DNA of 46,206 bases from a virus: the IMG/VR virus record IMGVR_UViG_3300020020_000064, positions 1-46,206 of that record. One strand, written 5' to 3'. The position numbers were made by a program, and so were the translations under genes. Below, one piece after another: positions 8,453-17,514 of the stretch; positions within the stretch are counted from its first letter, which is position 1; every line of letters starts with the position of its first letter. A model generated the notes under the pieces. The model was given only the letters and a program-made list of their open reading frames with translations, searched no databases and had not been told where the DNA came from.

Positions 8453-11298
8453 TGCCAAACGAAGGACTCGAACTCGAGATATACAAGTTCGCAACACCGA
8501 CGGTTAAAGCGGCTACCATTGAAGGCCGCAAGATGCCGAAGATTCTCTCAGAGATGAATGGGGTCGGCGGGGGGTCGTTCCAACTCTCACGCAGTGACCC
8601 GAAGTATATGCAAGACCCTCATCTCCTCGACTCTCGGAACATCTGCAAGTTCCGTGCCGATGGTAACATCATCGGTGCGATGGTGCTCGGAGAAGCTGAG
8701 TCAATTCTCGTAGGCTCCGGTGAGAAAGCAGCTCAGGGTTATAACGTTGTCGGTGAAGGACTGAAGAGCTGGTTGGATGATGCTGAACTTCGTCCCTATG
8801 GCGGACTGCAGCGTGAGGATGGCAGCGCACGATACTTCAACTTTGCTACTGAGCGAGGTACCTGGTATATCACGGGAGATTGGACTAACCCCGTCGTACA
8901 AGCAACAGTTCACGCCGCATCAGCATGGACGAATAATGCGGGTACTTACGTAGATTACCCTGAAGAATGGCCCACTGGGGCACCTACCGCGAAGTGGATA
9001 TGGGCTGCTGCCTACACTGACCCAACCCCTGATGGGTGGTGCTACTTCCGATGGGAGTTGACCATTGCTACACCAGGAACTCACGCTATCTACTTCTCAG
9101 TTGACCAGTACTTCACAATGTGGATTGATGGTGAGCAGGTAGCACAGAACCTCGACAAGCACCAGGCATGGACGAGCACAACGCGTATTAGCCATGAGTT
9201 CAGCGCTGGTGATCATGTCATTGCATTCCAGGCTCGTAACGCAAGCAGCAATGAGTACCAAGGTCCTGCAGCTTTGCTTGCCTCTATCTTTCGCATCGGC
9301 ACCGATAACCTAGAAACGAAGATTGGTGAATCAGGAGATGCGACTTGGAAATGCCGCGCATACCCGGCCAGTATGCCAAGCTGGTCCATCGGAGAAATTG
9401 CGCTGAAGCTAATCGCAGAAGCTGAGGCTCGAGGTGTCATCTCCATGGCAACACTAAATGCTACCTTCACTGCATCGCTAGACTCAGCAGGCGTAGCTTG
9501 GGTTGACAAGCTTGAGTGGTCATTTAGTATCGGAGAGTCATACGCATCCATCTTTAGTAAGTTCGAGGAACTGGTAGACATCTGGGTCGACCCTTCAAAC
9601 TACAACCTTAACATTAATCAAACTCGAGGTACTGACCGCACGGTATATGTAGGCCCTGCGAGTGCGCGAACTGCAGTACCTATTGAACTTCGTATCGGCG
9701 AACACCTCATTGAAGCCCGTACCAAAACTCGTGGCAAGATGAAGAACGCCATGAGTCTCAAGACTACTGACGGTTGGTATGAGGCAAGTAATAGTGCTTC
9801 CGTCAGCAAGTACGGGCGCCTCGAGGGTTCTCTAGACACTGGCGCAAATCCCACTCTTGCTACAAAGCTTGCGACACTGGTATTCGATCAGCGGGCAGAT
9901 GAAGAAGAAGGCGCGCAATACAACTTCATCACAACTACGTATGTGCCACATGTTCATTTCGACCTCGGCGACTGGATTCTCGCACCTGACAAGATGGGCC
10001 TCTTAACACCTCGTCGAGTGATGTCGATCAGTACTACCGAGAATACTGCTGGCAAGCCTGTATACACCATCGAGTTCGATACGATCTTCCGCAGTAATGA
10101 ACAGCGGATCAACAAGATTATCGAAAAGCTGGGGGGAGGGGGAGTCGGTGGCGGAATGAGCAATGTCGAAGGCAGCACACCTGGAGTAGGGGTTCCAGTA
10201 ATTCTGCCACCGATCTCCACCATCATCCAAAAGCAGCCGAAAGCACCAACTAGCATCGTCGCAACCTCTCAAGGTAAGTGGACTGCAGATGGAGTCACAG
10301 CATATACTGAGGTCACATTGACCTGGGGTCCGGTGACGCAGTTCACCGACAACACAGCAATGGTTCCCGATCATTACAATGTGCGGGGAGTTAAGACTGG
10401 TGATCCCAACTATGTTGACTGGGGTTATGTTACAGGCACAACTGCGAAACTAGGCCCGTTCAACCCTGCCGAGATATGGACGTTCTCGGTGCAAGCGGTC
10501 AGTACGGATGGTGTGGAAGGAGCCTGGGGTACGGGCAGTTCCCACACAATGGCAGGTCCTGGTGGTAGCCTACTTGCACCTGACAAGCCGACTCTCAGCA
10601 GTACTCGCGGTAATCTTACAATCACCTGGACTGGCTTGCTCAATTCTCAGCAGCCGGCTCCTCAGTTCCGGTATGTCTTTGCCGAAATCGGTCCTGCTAC
10701 GGGAGGCCCTTGGAACCGCAGAGGACCTTCGCTCGACCGTACACAGCGTACTATCAGTGTTCCTGAGTTGATAGTTGGAGCTGTTTATTACGTTCGTCTC
10801 ACTGCAGTAGATGGTGCAGGGTTCCTTTCTGCAGCTTCTCTGGTTGCTGGCCCGATTACTATTATGGGTATCACTGGTCCCGACATTCTAGCGAACTCAG
10901 TTGATGCTAACGTAATCAAAGCAGGTACGATTCAAACTACTCATTTGTCTCCAGATGTCGGTGACCAATTGAACATCTCAGCAAACAGCAGTATTCTTTT
11001 GGTAGCGGGACAAGTAAACGATGTTTCGACTGATCTGAATGATACTCAGACAAACCTCGAGACCATGCAGACGTACTATCTTTTTGGTGCGACTGGAGCC
11101 ATCATCTCGAAGCCAGGGTCTGTTTTCTCGACTGCTGTTCGTAGTGATAAGATCGAGATGCTGGAGAACGGAAATGTTATCTCTTCCTGGAGCTCAGGTA
11201 TTTTCAATGTGAATCAGATGGTGGTTGAGAAGATTACAATGGGTAATCACCAGATCGAGAAGTACGGTGTTGATGATACCATAGTGAGGGCACTATGA
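8452..11298 (+). CDS. Minor tail protein, ReqiPepy6 Gp37-like with Fn3 domains
   Basis: 948 residues; I chose ATG 8452 (overlapping the previous stop) over an in-frame TTG at 8443. Residues 1-135 and about 290-560 resemble the siphovirus ReqiPepy6 Gp37-like tail-tip protein (GGGSFQLSRSDP, NICKFRADGN). Residues about 150-285 look like an inserted PA14/lectin-like beta sandwich (YFRWELTIATPGTHAIYFS), a likely sugar-binding unit. After a Gly-rich hinge (about 563-570) come two fibronectin type III-like domains (about 600-710 and 715-810) and a helical end. It probably forms the tail tip and contacts the host surface. Confidence 0.85.
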   Translation: MPNEGLELEIYKFATPTVKAATIEGRKMPKILSEMNGVGGGSFQLSRSDPKYMQDPHLLDSRNICKFRADGNIIGAMVLGEAESILVGSGEKAAQGYNVVGEGLKSWLDDAELRPYGGLQREDGSARYFNFATERGTWYITGDWTNPVVQATVHAASAWTNNAGTYVDYPEEWPTGAPTAKWIWAAAYTDPTPDGWCYFRWELTIATPGTHAIYFSVDQYFTMWIDGEQVAQNLDKHQAWTSTTRISHEFSAGDHVIAFQARNASSNEYQGPAALLASIFRIGTDNLETKIGESGDATWKCRAYPASMPSWSIGEIALKLIAEAEARGVISMATLNATFTASLDSAGVAWVDKLEWSFSIGESYASIFSKFEELVDIWVDPSNYNLNINQTRGTDRTVYVGPASARTAVPIELRIGEHLIEARTKTRGKMKNAMSLKTTDGWYEASNSASVSKYGRLEGSLDTGANPTLATKLATLVFDQRADEEEGAQYNFITTTYVPHVHFDLGDWILAPDKMGLLTPRRVMSISTTENTAGKPVYTIEFDTIFRSNEQRINKIIEKLGGGGVGGGMSNVEGSTPGVGVPVILPPISTIIQKQPKAPTSIVATSQGKWTADGVTAYTEVTLTWGPVTQFTDNTAMVPDHYNVRGVKTGDPNYVDWGYVTGTTAKLGPFNPAEIWTFSVQAVSTDGVEGAWGTGSSHTMAGPGGSLLAPDKPTLSSTRGNLTITWTGLLNSQQPAPQFRYVFAEIGPATGGPWNRRGPSLDRTQRTISVPELIVGAVYYVRLTAVDGAGFLSAASLVAGPITIMGITGPDILANSVDANVIKAGTIQTTHLSPDVGDQLNISANSSILLVAGQVNDVSTDLNDTQTNLETMQTYYLFGATGAIISKPGSVFSTAVRSDKIEMLENGNVISSWSSGIFNVNQMVVEKITMGNHQIEKYGVDDTIVRAL

Positions 11299-11528
11299 TT
11301 GCTATCCGTAGGTCAGACGATAGAAAAGTTATCGCTCGAGAAGTAATTGATCTGGAGTCGGTTGAAGTTTTTCTTCTGAGTTTTAACATTGACCCTACCA
11401 AGACTAATCTCTCTGAAGGTGACTGGATTATCGTTGATCTAGCTCAGTCGGATGATGAACAAACTGATGTTCGCCTCATTTCCCCTATGGATTTTTTGGA
11501 TGACTATGATGAGGAGTGGTCAGGGTAA
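11295..11528 (+). CDS. Small acidic tail-region protein
   Basis: 77 residues, ATGA overlap with the preceding gene and a one-base overlap with the following one. The sequence is acidic, especially at the end (FLDDYDEEWSG), with a central IDPTKTNLSEGDWIIVDL segment. I recognise no family. Its tight coupling between two large minor tail genes suggests a role in tail tip assembly or as a chaperone, which is inference. Confidence 0.65.
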   Translation: MIAIRRSDDRKVIAREVIDLESVEVFLLSFNIDPTKTNLSEGDWIIVDLAQSDDEQTDVRLISPMDFLDDYDEEWSG

Positions 11529-13645
11529 TGGGTGCACACTCTAATAGTCAAAATCTAGATGGGTCGGGACCATTCTATGTAGCTCTTGACGTCGTTTCAG
11601 GTGCTCAGAATATTGCCGGTAACTTCACAGATTTTGCTTGGGGTCTTTATGCTGGTTGTGCTGACAATGGTTGGGGTACCTTCTCTGGTAACGCTCAGTT
11701 TTGGTCAGTTAATATCGCGGGTGTTGTAGGATCGGGTACTTGGACCCTCGACTTTACACCTGCTGGTACCTCTGGACGACGCTATGCAATTGCTGGCAAT
11801 CCTGCTTTAGCAGTTCCTCACAATGCAGATGGTACTCGTCCTGGATTCCCGAATTATGGTTCCATCGATAGCGACCACTCCTCGGTTGGTGATGGTACGG
11901 TTGTTACCTGGGCAGATGCACCGACGATTCCTCGAGCATCAACTTCGGTTTGGAACGTTCAGGGTACTCCTAAGTATATCGGAACTTCGTACCAGCTTAA
12001 TACTAACCGAGCAGATGCTTCGTTCACTCATGACATCACTTATAACTTCGGTTCTGCTTCAGGAACAATCGGCACTGGTGTTGGTGCCACAGTTAACTGG
12101 ACTCCGCCGACTTCGCTTCTCACTCAGATTCCAAACTCTCCCGCCGGTACCGGTACCATCACGACTGTTACCAAGCAGGGTGGTACTATTATCGGAACAA
12201 CCTATTCCAGTATTGAACTTACTGCGGCGCTTACCGTGGTTCCAGACTTTACAACCGTTACTAACTCTGAGAACGTGGCCGGGGTTGCAGCAAACGTCGG
12301 GGGATACGTTCAGGGTATCTCAAAACTTAATCTGGCAATTACTGGAGCTGCTGGCGTATCAGGATCGACAATAACTTCGTACAAGATCGAGGTTGCAGGA
12401 CAAACGATCAACGCAATATCTGGGGTCACACCTGCACCTTTGGCGACGAGTGGTACAGTTGTAATCACTGGAACAGTCACTGATTCACGTGGTCGAATTA
12501 AAGCCAAGACTGTCAATATCACTGTGCTGGCATATGTACCGCCAGTGATTACTACTCTCAGTGTCGAGCGATCACTTTCAGGTGGTACTCCCGATGATGA
12601 TGGTACCTACTTCCGCATCAACCTGAATGCGGCAGTCCAGTCTCTGATCGTGACTACTCAGCGCAATGCTCTTGTATACCGAATCTCCACACGACTGCGA
12701 GGTACATCGACTTGGACACTTAAGTCGAACACGGCTCCAGGCGGTATCACCTTTAACTCATTTGTAACCGTTGGCACTTATAGCATCACGTCGTCTTATG
12801 ACATTCTTGTCGAGGTTGTTGATGACTTTAGTGTGACCGCGGTGCAGTTGCTGATTGGTGTTGCATCGATTTTCCAGCACTGGCATGGCAATTTGGGTAC
12901 CGGTTTTGGTAAGTACCATCAGCGTGGTTTTCTCGATGGTCAAGGTGATGCATATTTCCAGCGCGGAGTTGACGACTGGCGGGCGATTACAAACATTGGT
13001 ACCGCCGCAGAACGCGATGCAGTCTATGGAGTACCCGCCAGTGATGCCACTCGAGTAGCTCTTGCTAATCGCAAGGTAACCTGGTTTAACACTGATCGAG
13101 GATGGTGGGAAGAATACTTTGCCACAACTGCTCTCTCAGGACTCACGGTCACAGGACTAGAACTGACAGCTGTTTCAGGATGGTATCCTGTAGCTAATGG
13201 TCCCCAAGGAGTACTTTATGCAGCAGGTAATGAAGCCCATACAGCAGGTAGTCTCTTCACTAACTGGCGAGCCTTTGGTACTTCACCCTCAAGTAAGAAT
13301 GTACCTGATGCTCTAATGTCTCGAGCAACCGAGAAACTTGTCGTGGGTATGGCCGGTCGATATCGTGCTTATGCCTACATGACCTATCCCGCAGGTGCCG
13401 GTACTGGTGCTGTCTCATTCCATGGGGTTACAAAGTCTACCGCAGGTATCGATCGATCATTCTCAATCCCAGTTCCCCTTTATGCGGGGTTCACCAATGG
13501 TATTGGTCAGGAAATCTCAGATTTGCTTCTATTCGATACGGGGTATATTTACTGGAAGACTGATGCTGCTTCTTGGGCAGTCGGTACTGCCGATGTCAGT
13601 CATATGAGTCTGACGTATATCGGGCCTCCGCTTGTAAGCGTTTGA
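11528..13645 (+). CDS. Minor tail protein, DUF859-like receptor-binding candidate
   Basis: 705 residues; ATG 11528 overlaps the previous TAA and is preferred over the GTG at 11516. The N-terminal 130 residues have the HNADGT pattern and jelly-roll look of DUF859-type siphophage structural proteins. Residues about 145-450 consist of repeated Ig-like beta units, and the C-terminal 200 residues (LGTGFGKYHQRGFLDGQGDAYF, then WYPVANG…) resemble tail fibre tips. As the last tail gene it is the best candidate for host recognition. The next 190 bp hold a terminator. Confidence 0.75.
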   Translation: MGAHSNSQNLDGSGPFYVALDVVSGAQNIAGNFTDFAWGLYAGCADNGWGTFSGNAQFWSVNIAGVVGSGTWTLDFTPAGTSGRRYAIAGNPALAVPHNADGTRPGFPNYGSIDSDHSSVGDGTVVTWADAPTIPRASTSVWNVQGTPKYIGTSYQLNTNRADASFTHDITYNFGSASGTIGTGVGATVNWTPPTSLLTQIPNSPAGTGTITTVTKQGGTIIGTTYSSIELTAALTVVPDFTTVTNSENVAGVAANVGGYVQGISKLNLAITGAAGVSGSTITSYKIEVAGQTINAISGVTPAPLATSGTVVITGTVTDSRGRIKAKTVNITVLAYVPPVITTLSVERSLSGGTPDDDGTYFRINLNAAVQSLIVTTQRNALVYRISTRLRGTSTWTLKSNTAPGGITFNSFVTVGTYSITSSYDILVEVVDDFSVTAVQLLIGVASIFQHWHGNLGTGFGKYHQRGFLDGQGDAYFQRGVDDWRAITNIGTAAERDAVYGVPASDATRVALANRKVTWFNTDRGWWEEYFATTALSGLTVTGLELTAVSGWYPVANGPQGVLYAAGNEAHTAGSLFTNWRAFGTSPSSKNVPDALMSRATEKLVVGMAGRYRAYAYMTYPAGAGTGAVSFHGVTKSTAGIDRSFSIPVPLYAGFTNGIGQEISDLLLFDTGYIYWKTDAASWAVGTADVSHMSLTYIGPPLVSV

Positions 13646-13764
13646 TTCGACGCGACCCGATGATCTGGGAATCGTCGGTAGAGGGCTCAGAGATGTCCGT
13701 AATCGCCTCATACCCATAGGGTCGAGTGATCAATCAGTCGAGCATTGAAGGCGCATACACGAAA

Positions 13765-13811
13765 CCCTGCCCCCCAGCGAAAGGCGTCATGTTCCTTCGT
13801 GGAGGGCAGGG
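13765..13811. terminator. Bidirectional hairpin terminator closing the tail operon
   Basis: An 8 bp perfect stem CCCTGCCC/GGGCAGGG (13765-13772 with 13804-13811) extends by further pairs (CC-A-CGAA/TTCG-T-GG) and is flanked by AAA on the left and CTTT on the right. It sits between the convergent tail operon and the minus-strand gene at 13836-14234, so it can serve both. Confidence 0.7.
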
Positions 13812-13835
13812 CTTTGAAGAGGGTTGCCCGAGATT

Positions 13836-14234
13836 CTACTCTTCGAGCTCCTCTTCGGCCTCGGCTTCAGCAGCGGCCTTCGCGGCAGCCTTCTGGGCCG
13901 CCTTGCGTGCCTTCAGCGCGTCGAGCTTCTCCTTTTTGTCGGCCTCGAGTTCGCCATTGTCGTAGGCCTCGAGAATAACCGCAACGCGCGGGTCATCCGG
14001 ACCGTCGAACTCCCAGCGGGCACGGTTGCCGGCGACGATCTTGCGGTCGAGTCGACCATCCCGAGCGAGCTTGCGGAGGAGGATGCGGAGGTCACGGGTC
14101 TTGACGGTCTTGCCCGTGCGAACCTTGATGAGCTCGGCGATTCCGGCGACTCCGAAGAGCTCGTCTTCCTCTTCGACCTCAGCAGGCGCCGGAGCAGCCT
14201 TGGCGGCCTTGGTGGTAGCAGCCTTCGTTGCCAT
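13836..14234 (-). CDS. Putative winged-HTH DNA-binding protein with acidic/Ala tail
   Basis: 132 residues. The start is the ATG at 14234 with AGGAAGAG upstream. Residues 1-28 are Ala/Lys-rich; residues about 30-95 (ELFGVAGIAELIKVRTGK…DLRILLRKLARDG…) look like a winged-helix DNA-binding domain; the end is a Lys/Ala/Glu helix finishing in an acidic run. Transcribed against the flanking genes from its own promoter. It belongs in style with three other minus-strand HTH-like proteins in this window (30361, 40482, 45154). Possible nucleoid-like or regulatory role; inference. Confidence 0.7.
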   Translation of the reverse strand: MATKAATTKAAKAAPAPAEVEEEDELFGVAGIAELIKVRTGKTVKTRDLRILLRKLARDGRLDRKIVAGNRARWEFDGPDDPRVAVILEAYDNGELEADKKEKLDALKARKAAQKAAAKAAAEAEAEEELEE

Positions 14235-14286
14235 GGTGTTTCTCTTCCTGTTGATGATGGGGTTGCTCAGTTGAGCTTGCATGTAT

Positions 14287-14315
14287 ACTTTATATCTATT
14301 GGTCGGGGGTGTCAA
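14287..14315 (-). promoter_or_regulatory. Promoter TTGACA-17-TAAAGT for the 13836-14234 gene, with leader hairpin
   Basis: On the minus strand -35 TTGACA is 14315-14310 and -10 TAAAGT is 14292-14287. Ten bases later a GCTCA-AC-TGAGC palindrome (14276-14265) would open the transcript. A GTATACA box overlaps the -10 (14288-14282). Confidence 0.75.
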
Positions 14316-14342
14316 GGCTATCAGGAATGGGCATGATGATAG

Positions 14343-14372
14343 TTGACATGGTTTTGCCTCGCGATATATAAT
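14343..14372 (+). promoter_or_regulatory. Promoter TTGACA-18-TATAAT, leaderless
   Basis: Consensus -35 at 14343-14348 and -10 at 14367-14372. The ATG of the next gene starts at 14378, only 5 nt after the -10, so transcription would begin at or within a base or so of the start codon. Confidence 0.85.
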
Positions 14373-14377
14373 GGGGT

Positions 14378-14554
14378 ATGCGCAAAATTGCTGAAGAGGA
14401 ACTCACCCTCAACCGGTACCCGACCCAGATGGCTTGCCCTAGATGTGGGACTGGCACTCTAATCGCCTTCATTCTCATAGGTTTGGGTGTCTGTAAACCG
14501 CAGTGCCAGTACTGCAAGCATTGTGAATACACTAAGGACATCAGCCGTGGCTAG
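14378..14554 (+). CDS. Small zinc-ribbon protein
   Basis: 58 residues, apparently translated from a leaderless transcript. Cys pairs CPRC (about 20-23) and CQYCKHC (about 43-49) indicate a zinc ribbon with a hydrophobic centre (GTLIAFILIGLG). It starts the helicase operon. Similar short zinc-ribbon proteins abound in actinophages; function unknown. Confidence 0.7.
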   Translation: MRKIAEEELTLNRYPTQMACPRCGTGTLIAFILIGLGVCKPQCQYCKHCEYTKDISRG

Positions 14555-14924
14555 TCGATATGTATTGCTTGAGGTTGACGATGTTCAACTCGCTGAAAGG
14601 TTAATGGAGAAGTTCAATGATGGAAGCAGACGAGGTAGCGCCTACCGGGTGGTCGGATACTTTGCCAAGCCAACTGACTATTGTCAGTGCGGTGTTGAAA
14701 CTTGGACCACCACATCGCGTCGAGTATCTACTACAAAACGAGGACGGAAGTTCGGCTGGTACGTTTGTACAACCTGTAAGAGGCCGACTGCTTCGGAATC
14801 CGGATTAGTAAACCTGATTGCTCCCTCTGATATCATTAACCCTCAGCACTTCAATCTGAAGACAGCAGCGGGTGAACTGATCAACTACGTGATGAGTCTC
14901 TCATCTGTACATAGGAAGGTATAA
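14547..14924 (+). CDS. Hypothetical protein with zinc-ribbon cysteines
   Basis: 125 residues. GTG 14547 is chosen since it overlaps the previous stop by 8 bp and the frame upstream lies inside the previous gene. Residues about 45-85 carry YCQCGVETW … YVCTTCKRP, a possible zinc-binding fold. No family is recognised. It overlaps the next gene by one base (TAATG), so the operon 14378-16965 is translated as a coupled series. Confidence 0.65.
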   Translation: MASRYVLLEVDDVQLAERLMEKFNDGSRRGSAYRVVGYFAKPTDYCQCGVETWTTTSRRVSTTKRGRKFGWYVCTTCKRPTASESGLVNLIAPSDIINPQHFNLKTAAGELINYVMSLSSVHRKV

Positions 14925-15349
14925 TGCAAACATTCCTCCCCTACCGAAGCTTTGAACAATCCGCTCGGTGTCTTGATCGACAACGATTGAACAAGCAGCG
15001 GATCGAGACACTTCAGATCATGAAGGCAATAGTGGAAGGGGGAGGCTGGGCAAATCATCCCGTCACAAAGATGTGGGAGAATTACCCCTTTGCTCTCATG
15101 TCATACCAGGTCGCAATATGTACTGAGTGGACTAAACGAGGATATAATGACACATGTCTCGAGAAAACCCGAGAACTCTTCAGGCAGTTGCCTGATAAAC
15201 GTCAACTCCCGAGAGTACCTCCCTGGCTTGGCAAGAAACGGTTTCACTCAAGGCACCGAGCTAACCTCCTCCGAAAGTCGCCCACTCACTACAATCAATA
15301 CCATTGGCCCGAACTACCCGGAGAGGGTTACTGGTATCCCATCCCATGA
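14924..15349 (+). CDS. MSMEG_6728-like / pyrimidine dimer DNA glycosylase family protein
   Basis: 141 residues. The opening MQTFLPYRSFEQSARCLDRQRL, KQRIETLQIM and WANHPVTKMWENYP are hallmarks of the MSMEG_6728 family, which is related to T4 endonuclease V-like pyrimidine dimer glycosylases. Such enzymes flip and excise UV photoproducts, with the N-terminal amine acting as nucleophile in the T4 enzyme. Here residue 2 after Met is Gln, not Thr, so activity is uncertain. It lies directly before a helicase gene, fitting a repair or replication role. Confidence 0.7.
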   Translation: MQTFLPYRSFEQSARCLDRQRLNKQRIETLQIMKAIVEGGGWANHPVTKMWENYPFALMSYQVAICTEWTKRGYNDTCLEKTRELFRQLPDKRQLPRVPPWLGKKRFHSRHRANLLRKSPTHYNQYHWPELPGEGYWYPIP

Positions 15350-16965
15350 GTCGTAACTATCATTTCAAGCAGCGGCCGTACAAGCATCAAGTAGATGCAA
15401 TCAAAAAGATTCTCAAACATGAGTTCGCTGATGGCGCAAAGGGTGGCGCCCTCCTCATGGACCCCCGCACGGGCAAGACTAAGATCATGTGCGATGTGGT
15501 GTCGATTCTTCACCAGTTCGAAGGACTGAACCGAGTAGTGATCATATGCCCGGTCGTCGCCATTGAGGTGTGGAAACAAGAACTTGCCGACAACATGACT
15601 GTGAAGTACCGCCTGGTGATCATGGATCGAGATGGTCGAAGGAACGGTCGTATGCCAGCGTTCGGGAAAGATATCCTAGACATTGTGATCATAAACTACG
15701 ATGCCTTTTCCACACCAGGTGAACTGCGCTATCACATGCGCGGGCCTAAGAAAGGGTTGGCATTCCGCGACAAAGAGGGTAACCACCTCCGCTCCACGAA
15801 AAAGGGTGGTCGATATGCCATGAAGAACATGGTTATCACCTGGCAACCTCAGGCGATCATTCTCGATGAGAGCCACCGCATTAAGTCCCCCAGTGCTAAG
15901 AAGTCGAGAATGATTCACACCCTCGGTGCAGGTCGTGAGTATCGATACCTGCTAACAGGTACGCCAGTCACGAAGAGCAAGCGACTCTTCGATATCTATA
16001 GCCAATGGAAGTTCCTCAATCCGACTCGGTTCATTCACGAGGATGGATCGCCACTCACTTTCGCGGAGTTCAAAGATGAGTATGGTCGGTGGCTTCCCAT
16101 GGAGCATTACGAAAAGTTCTTGGGTTCCAAGAATGAAGGACACTTGCACGACCTTGTTCACAAAGACAGTTTCAGTATAACCCGAGAGGAATGCTATGAC
16201 CTACCGCTACTCACCCCGCAGATCATACCGGTCGAGCTTGAAGAGTCAGCAGCCGCGTATGACGCTATGGCTGAGGATATGGTGGCTCGCATTCGGACGG
16301 GGGAAATCACGGAGGCGTCGATCAAGCTGGTCCAGTCACTACGGCTTCAGCAAATTACCTCTGGGTTCGCGAAGACTGAACCGACTAAGGAATACCCGAA
16401 AGGCCGACTCGTAGCAATTGGTCGAGAGAAACTTCGGGCAATCGAGGATCGCCTCGAGGATTTGATGGAGGCAGATGAGAAGGTGGTCATAGGTGCACTC
16501 TTCAAAGCAGATATCGCTAGACTGGTTAAACTTGGACATAAGCTCGGCGTCCCTACTTTTACGATCCATGGAGGAGTGGCGCAGAAAGATCGTGCACCAA
16601 TACCTGGTCAGTTTGCTAGAGTTAGTGGCGGGGCAATCTTCATTGGTCAGCCGGCCGCTGCTGGTGAATCAATTGACCTTTCTTGTGCTAGCATCTTGCA
16701 GTGGTATAGCTTGCCCAGTTCATGGGTTAACTTCAAACAATTCAGTGACCGAATCGCTCTCAGTGAGAAGCCTACCTTTCATGAGTTCTTCCTCGCCACT
16801 GGTACCGTTGACTGGATTAGATATCAAACTCTACTCGAGGACAGCGACATCGGTAAGAAAATGATCCAGTCACCTGAGTTGCTTCAGAGATTGGGTACGT
16901 CGTGGGGCAAAACAGCCACAGCAATCGACGATGCACTTCAGTTGTTTAAGAATGTCGTTCATTGA
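15346..16965 (+). CDS. SNF2/SF2-type DNA helicase
   Basis: 539 residues from ATG 15346 (ATGA overlap). Walker A reads MDPRTGKTK (about 38-46), a SNF2-like form; the DEAH-type motif is DESHRIKS (about 173-180); LLTGTPVTKSKRLFDIYSQWKFLNP (motif III region) follows, typical of SNF2 helicases. The C-terminal RecA-like half has QPAAAGESIDLSCAS and QFSDRIALSEKP, matching motifs V and VI in order. It likely unwinds or remodels DNA in replication or recombination. Confidence 0.9.
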   Translation: MSRNYHFKQRPYKHQVDAIKKILKHEFADGAKGGALLMDPRTGKTKIMCDVVSILHQFEGLNRVVIICPVVAIEVWKQELADNMTVKYRLVIMDRDGRRNGRMPAFGKDILDIVIINYDAFSTPGELRYHMRGPKKGLAFRDKEGNHLRSTKKGGRYAMKNMVITWQPQAIILDESHRIKSPSAKKSRMIHTLGAGREYRYLLTGTPVTKSKRLFDIYSQWKFLNPTRFIHEDGSPLTFAEFKDEYGRWLPMEHYEKFLGSKNEGHLHDLVHKDSFSITREECYDLPLLTPQIIPVELEESAAAYDAMAEDMVARIRTGEITEASIKLVQSLRLQQITSGFAKTEPTKEYPKGRLVAIGREKLRAIEDRLEDLMEADEKVVIGALFKADIARLVKLGHKLGVPTFTIHGGVAQKDRAPIPGQFARVSGGAIFIGQPAAAGESIDLSCASILQWYSLPSSWVNFKQFSDRIALSEKPTFHEFFLATGTVDWIRYQTLLEDSDIGKKMIQSPELLQRLGTSWGKTATAIDDALQLFKNVVH

Positions 16966-16990
16966 CATGAGACCTGGGTTCTGGTAAGAT
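16962..16990 (+). promoter_or_regulatory. Promoter TTGACA-17-TAAGAT, leaderless
   Basis: -35 at 16962-16967 overlaps the end of the helicase gene; -10 at 16985-16990. The ATG at 16997 follows after 6 nt, so the message should start at the start codon. It drives the five-gene nucleotide operon 16997-19628. Confidence 0.85.
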
Positions 16991-16996
16991 AGTTTT

Positions 16997-17191
16997 ATGC
17001 CAGCCACTAGTGTATATGGGATCGCCATTGGCGACTCGTTTAAAGATGACGATGGCGAAGTCTTCACTGTATTACGGTTCGTTACTCCCGGCGGACCACA
17101 TATCAAATGGAAGGCTATCGTCAAGGGAGAAGAGGGCGAGGGTTCAATGCTCGTCGAGGATTTACTAACAATGCAGGAGGTATTCACATGA
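16997..17191 (+). CDS. Small acidic protein opening the nucleotide operon
   Basis: 64 residues, probably leaderless. The sequence is a compact beta-type protein (GIAIGDSFKDDDGEVFTVLRFVTPGGPHIKWKAI) with acidic C-terminus. I recognise no family; small DUF-like KOW/SH3-like folds have this look. It overlaps the next gene by 4 bases (ATGA). Confidence 0.65.
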   Translation: MPATSVYGIAIGDSFKDDDGEVFTVLRFVTPGGPHIKWKAIVKGEEGEGSMLVEDLLTMQEVFT

Positions 17192-17514
17192 CACGAGAAC
17201 TGAAGGTAGACCTTGTTGCTCCTTCGGGCGAAACTGAACTGGTAGTCATTGACATGGATAAGGTCGATGAACACAAGATCTTCACAGGGATTCGCGACAA
17301 CATTGGAGGAGTTGATCACGTTGGCACTCCTGAGGCCATGAGTTATTTCCGAGCAACTGACCTCGAGACTGACAAGAAGTATGATCTGGCAATGTTGTTT
17401 ACTCGTGAGTATCTCGAGCGAGCGAAGCCGATGCATCTCCAAACAGACTATCAGATAGTCACACGATCGTTGATCAAACTTGTAAAGAAGATAAACGATG
17501 GAGTATTCAAGTGA
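17188..17514 (+). CDS. Hypothetical protein
   Basis: 108 residues; start ATG 17188 with GCAGGAGG 8 nt upstream and ATGA overlap with the previous gene. It is acidic in the first half (VVIDMDKVDEHKIF) with a basic helix at the end (SLIKLVKKINDG). No family recognised. It is part of the operon that makes nucleotide enzymes. Confidence 0.65.
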   Translation: MTRELKVDLVAPSGETELVVIDMDKVDEHKIFTGIRDNIGGVDHVGTPEAMSYFRATDLETDKKYDLAMLFTREYLERAKPMHLQTDYQIVTRSLIKLVKKINDGVFK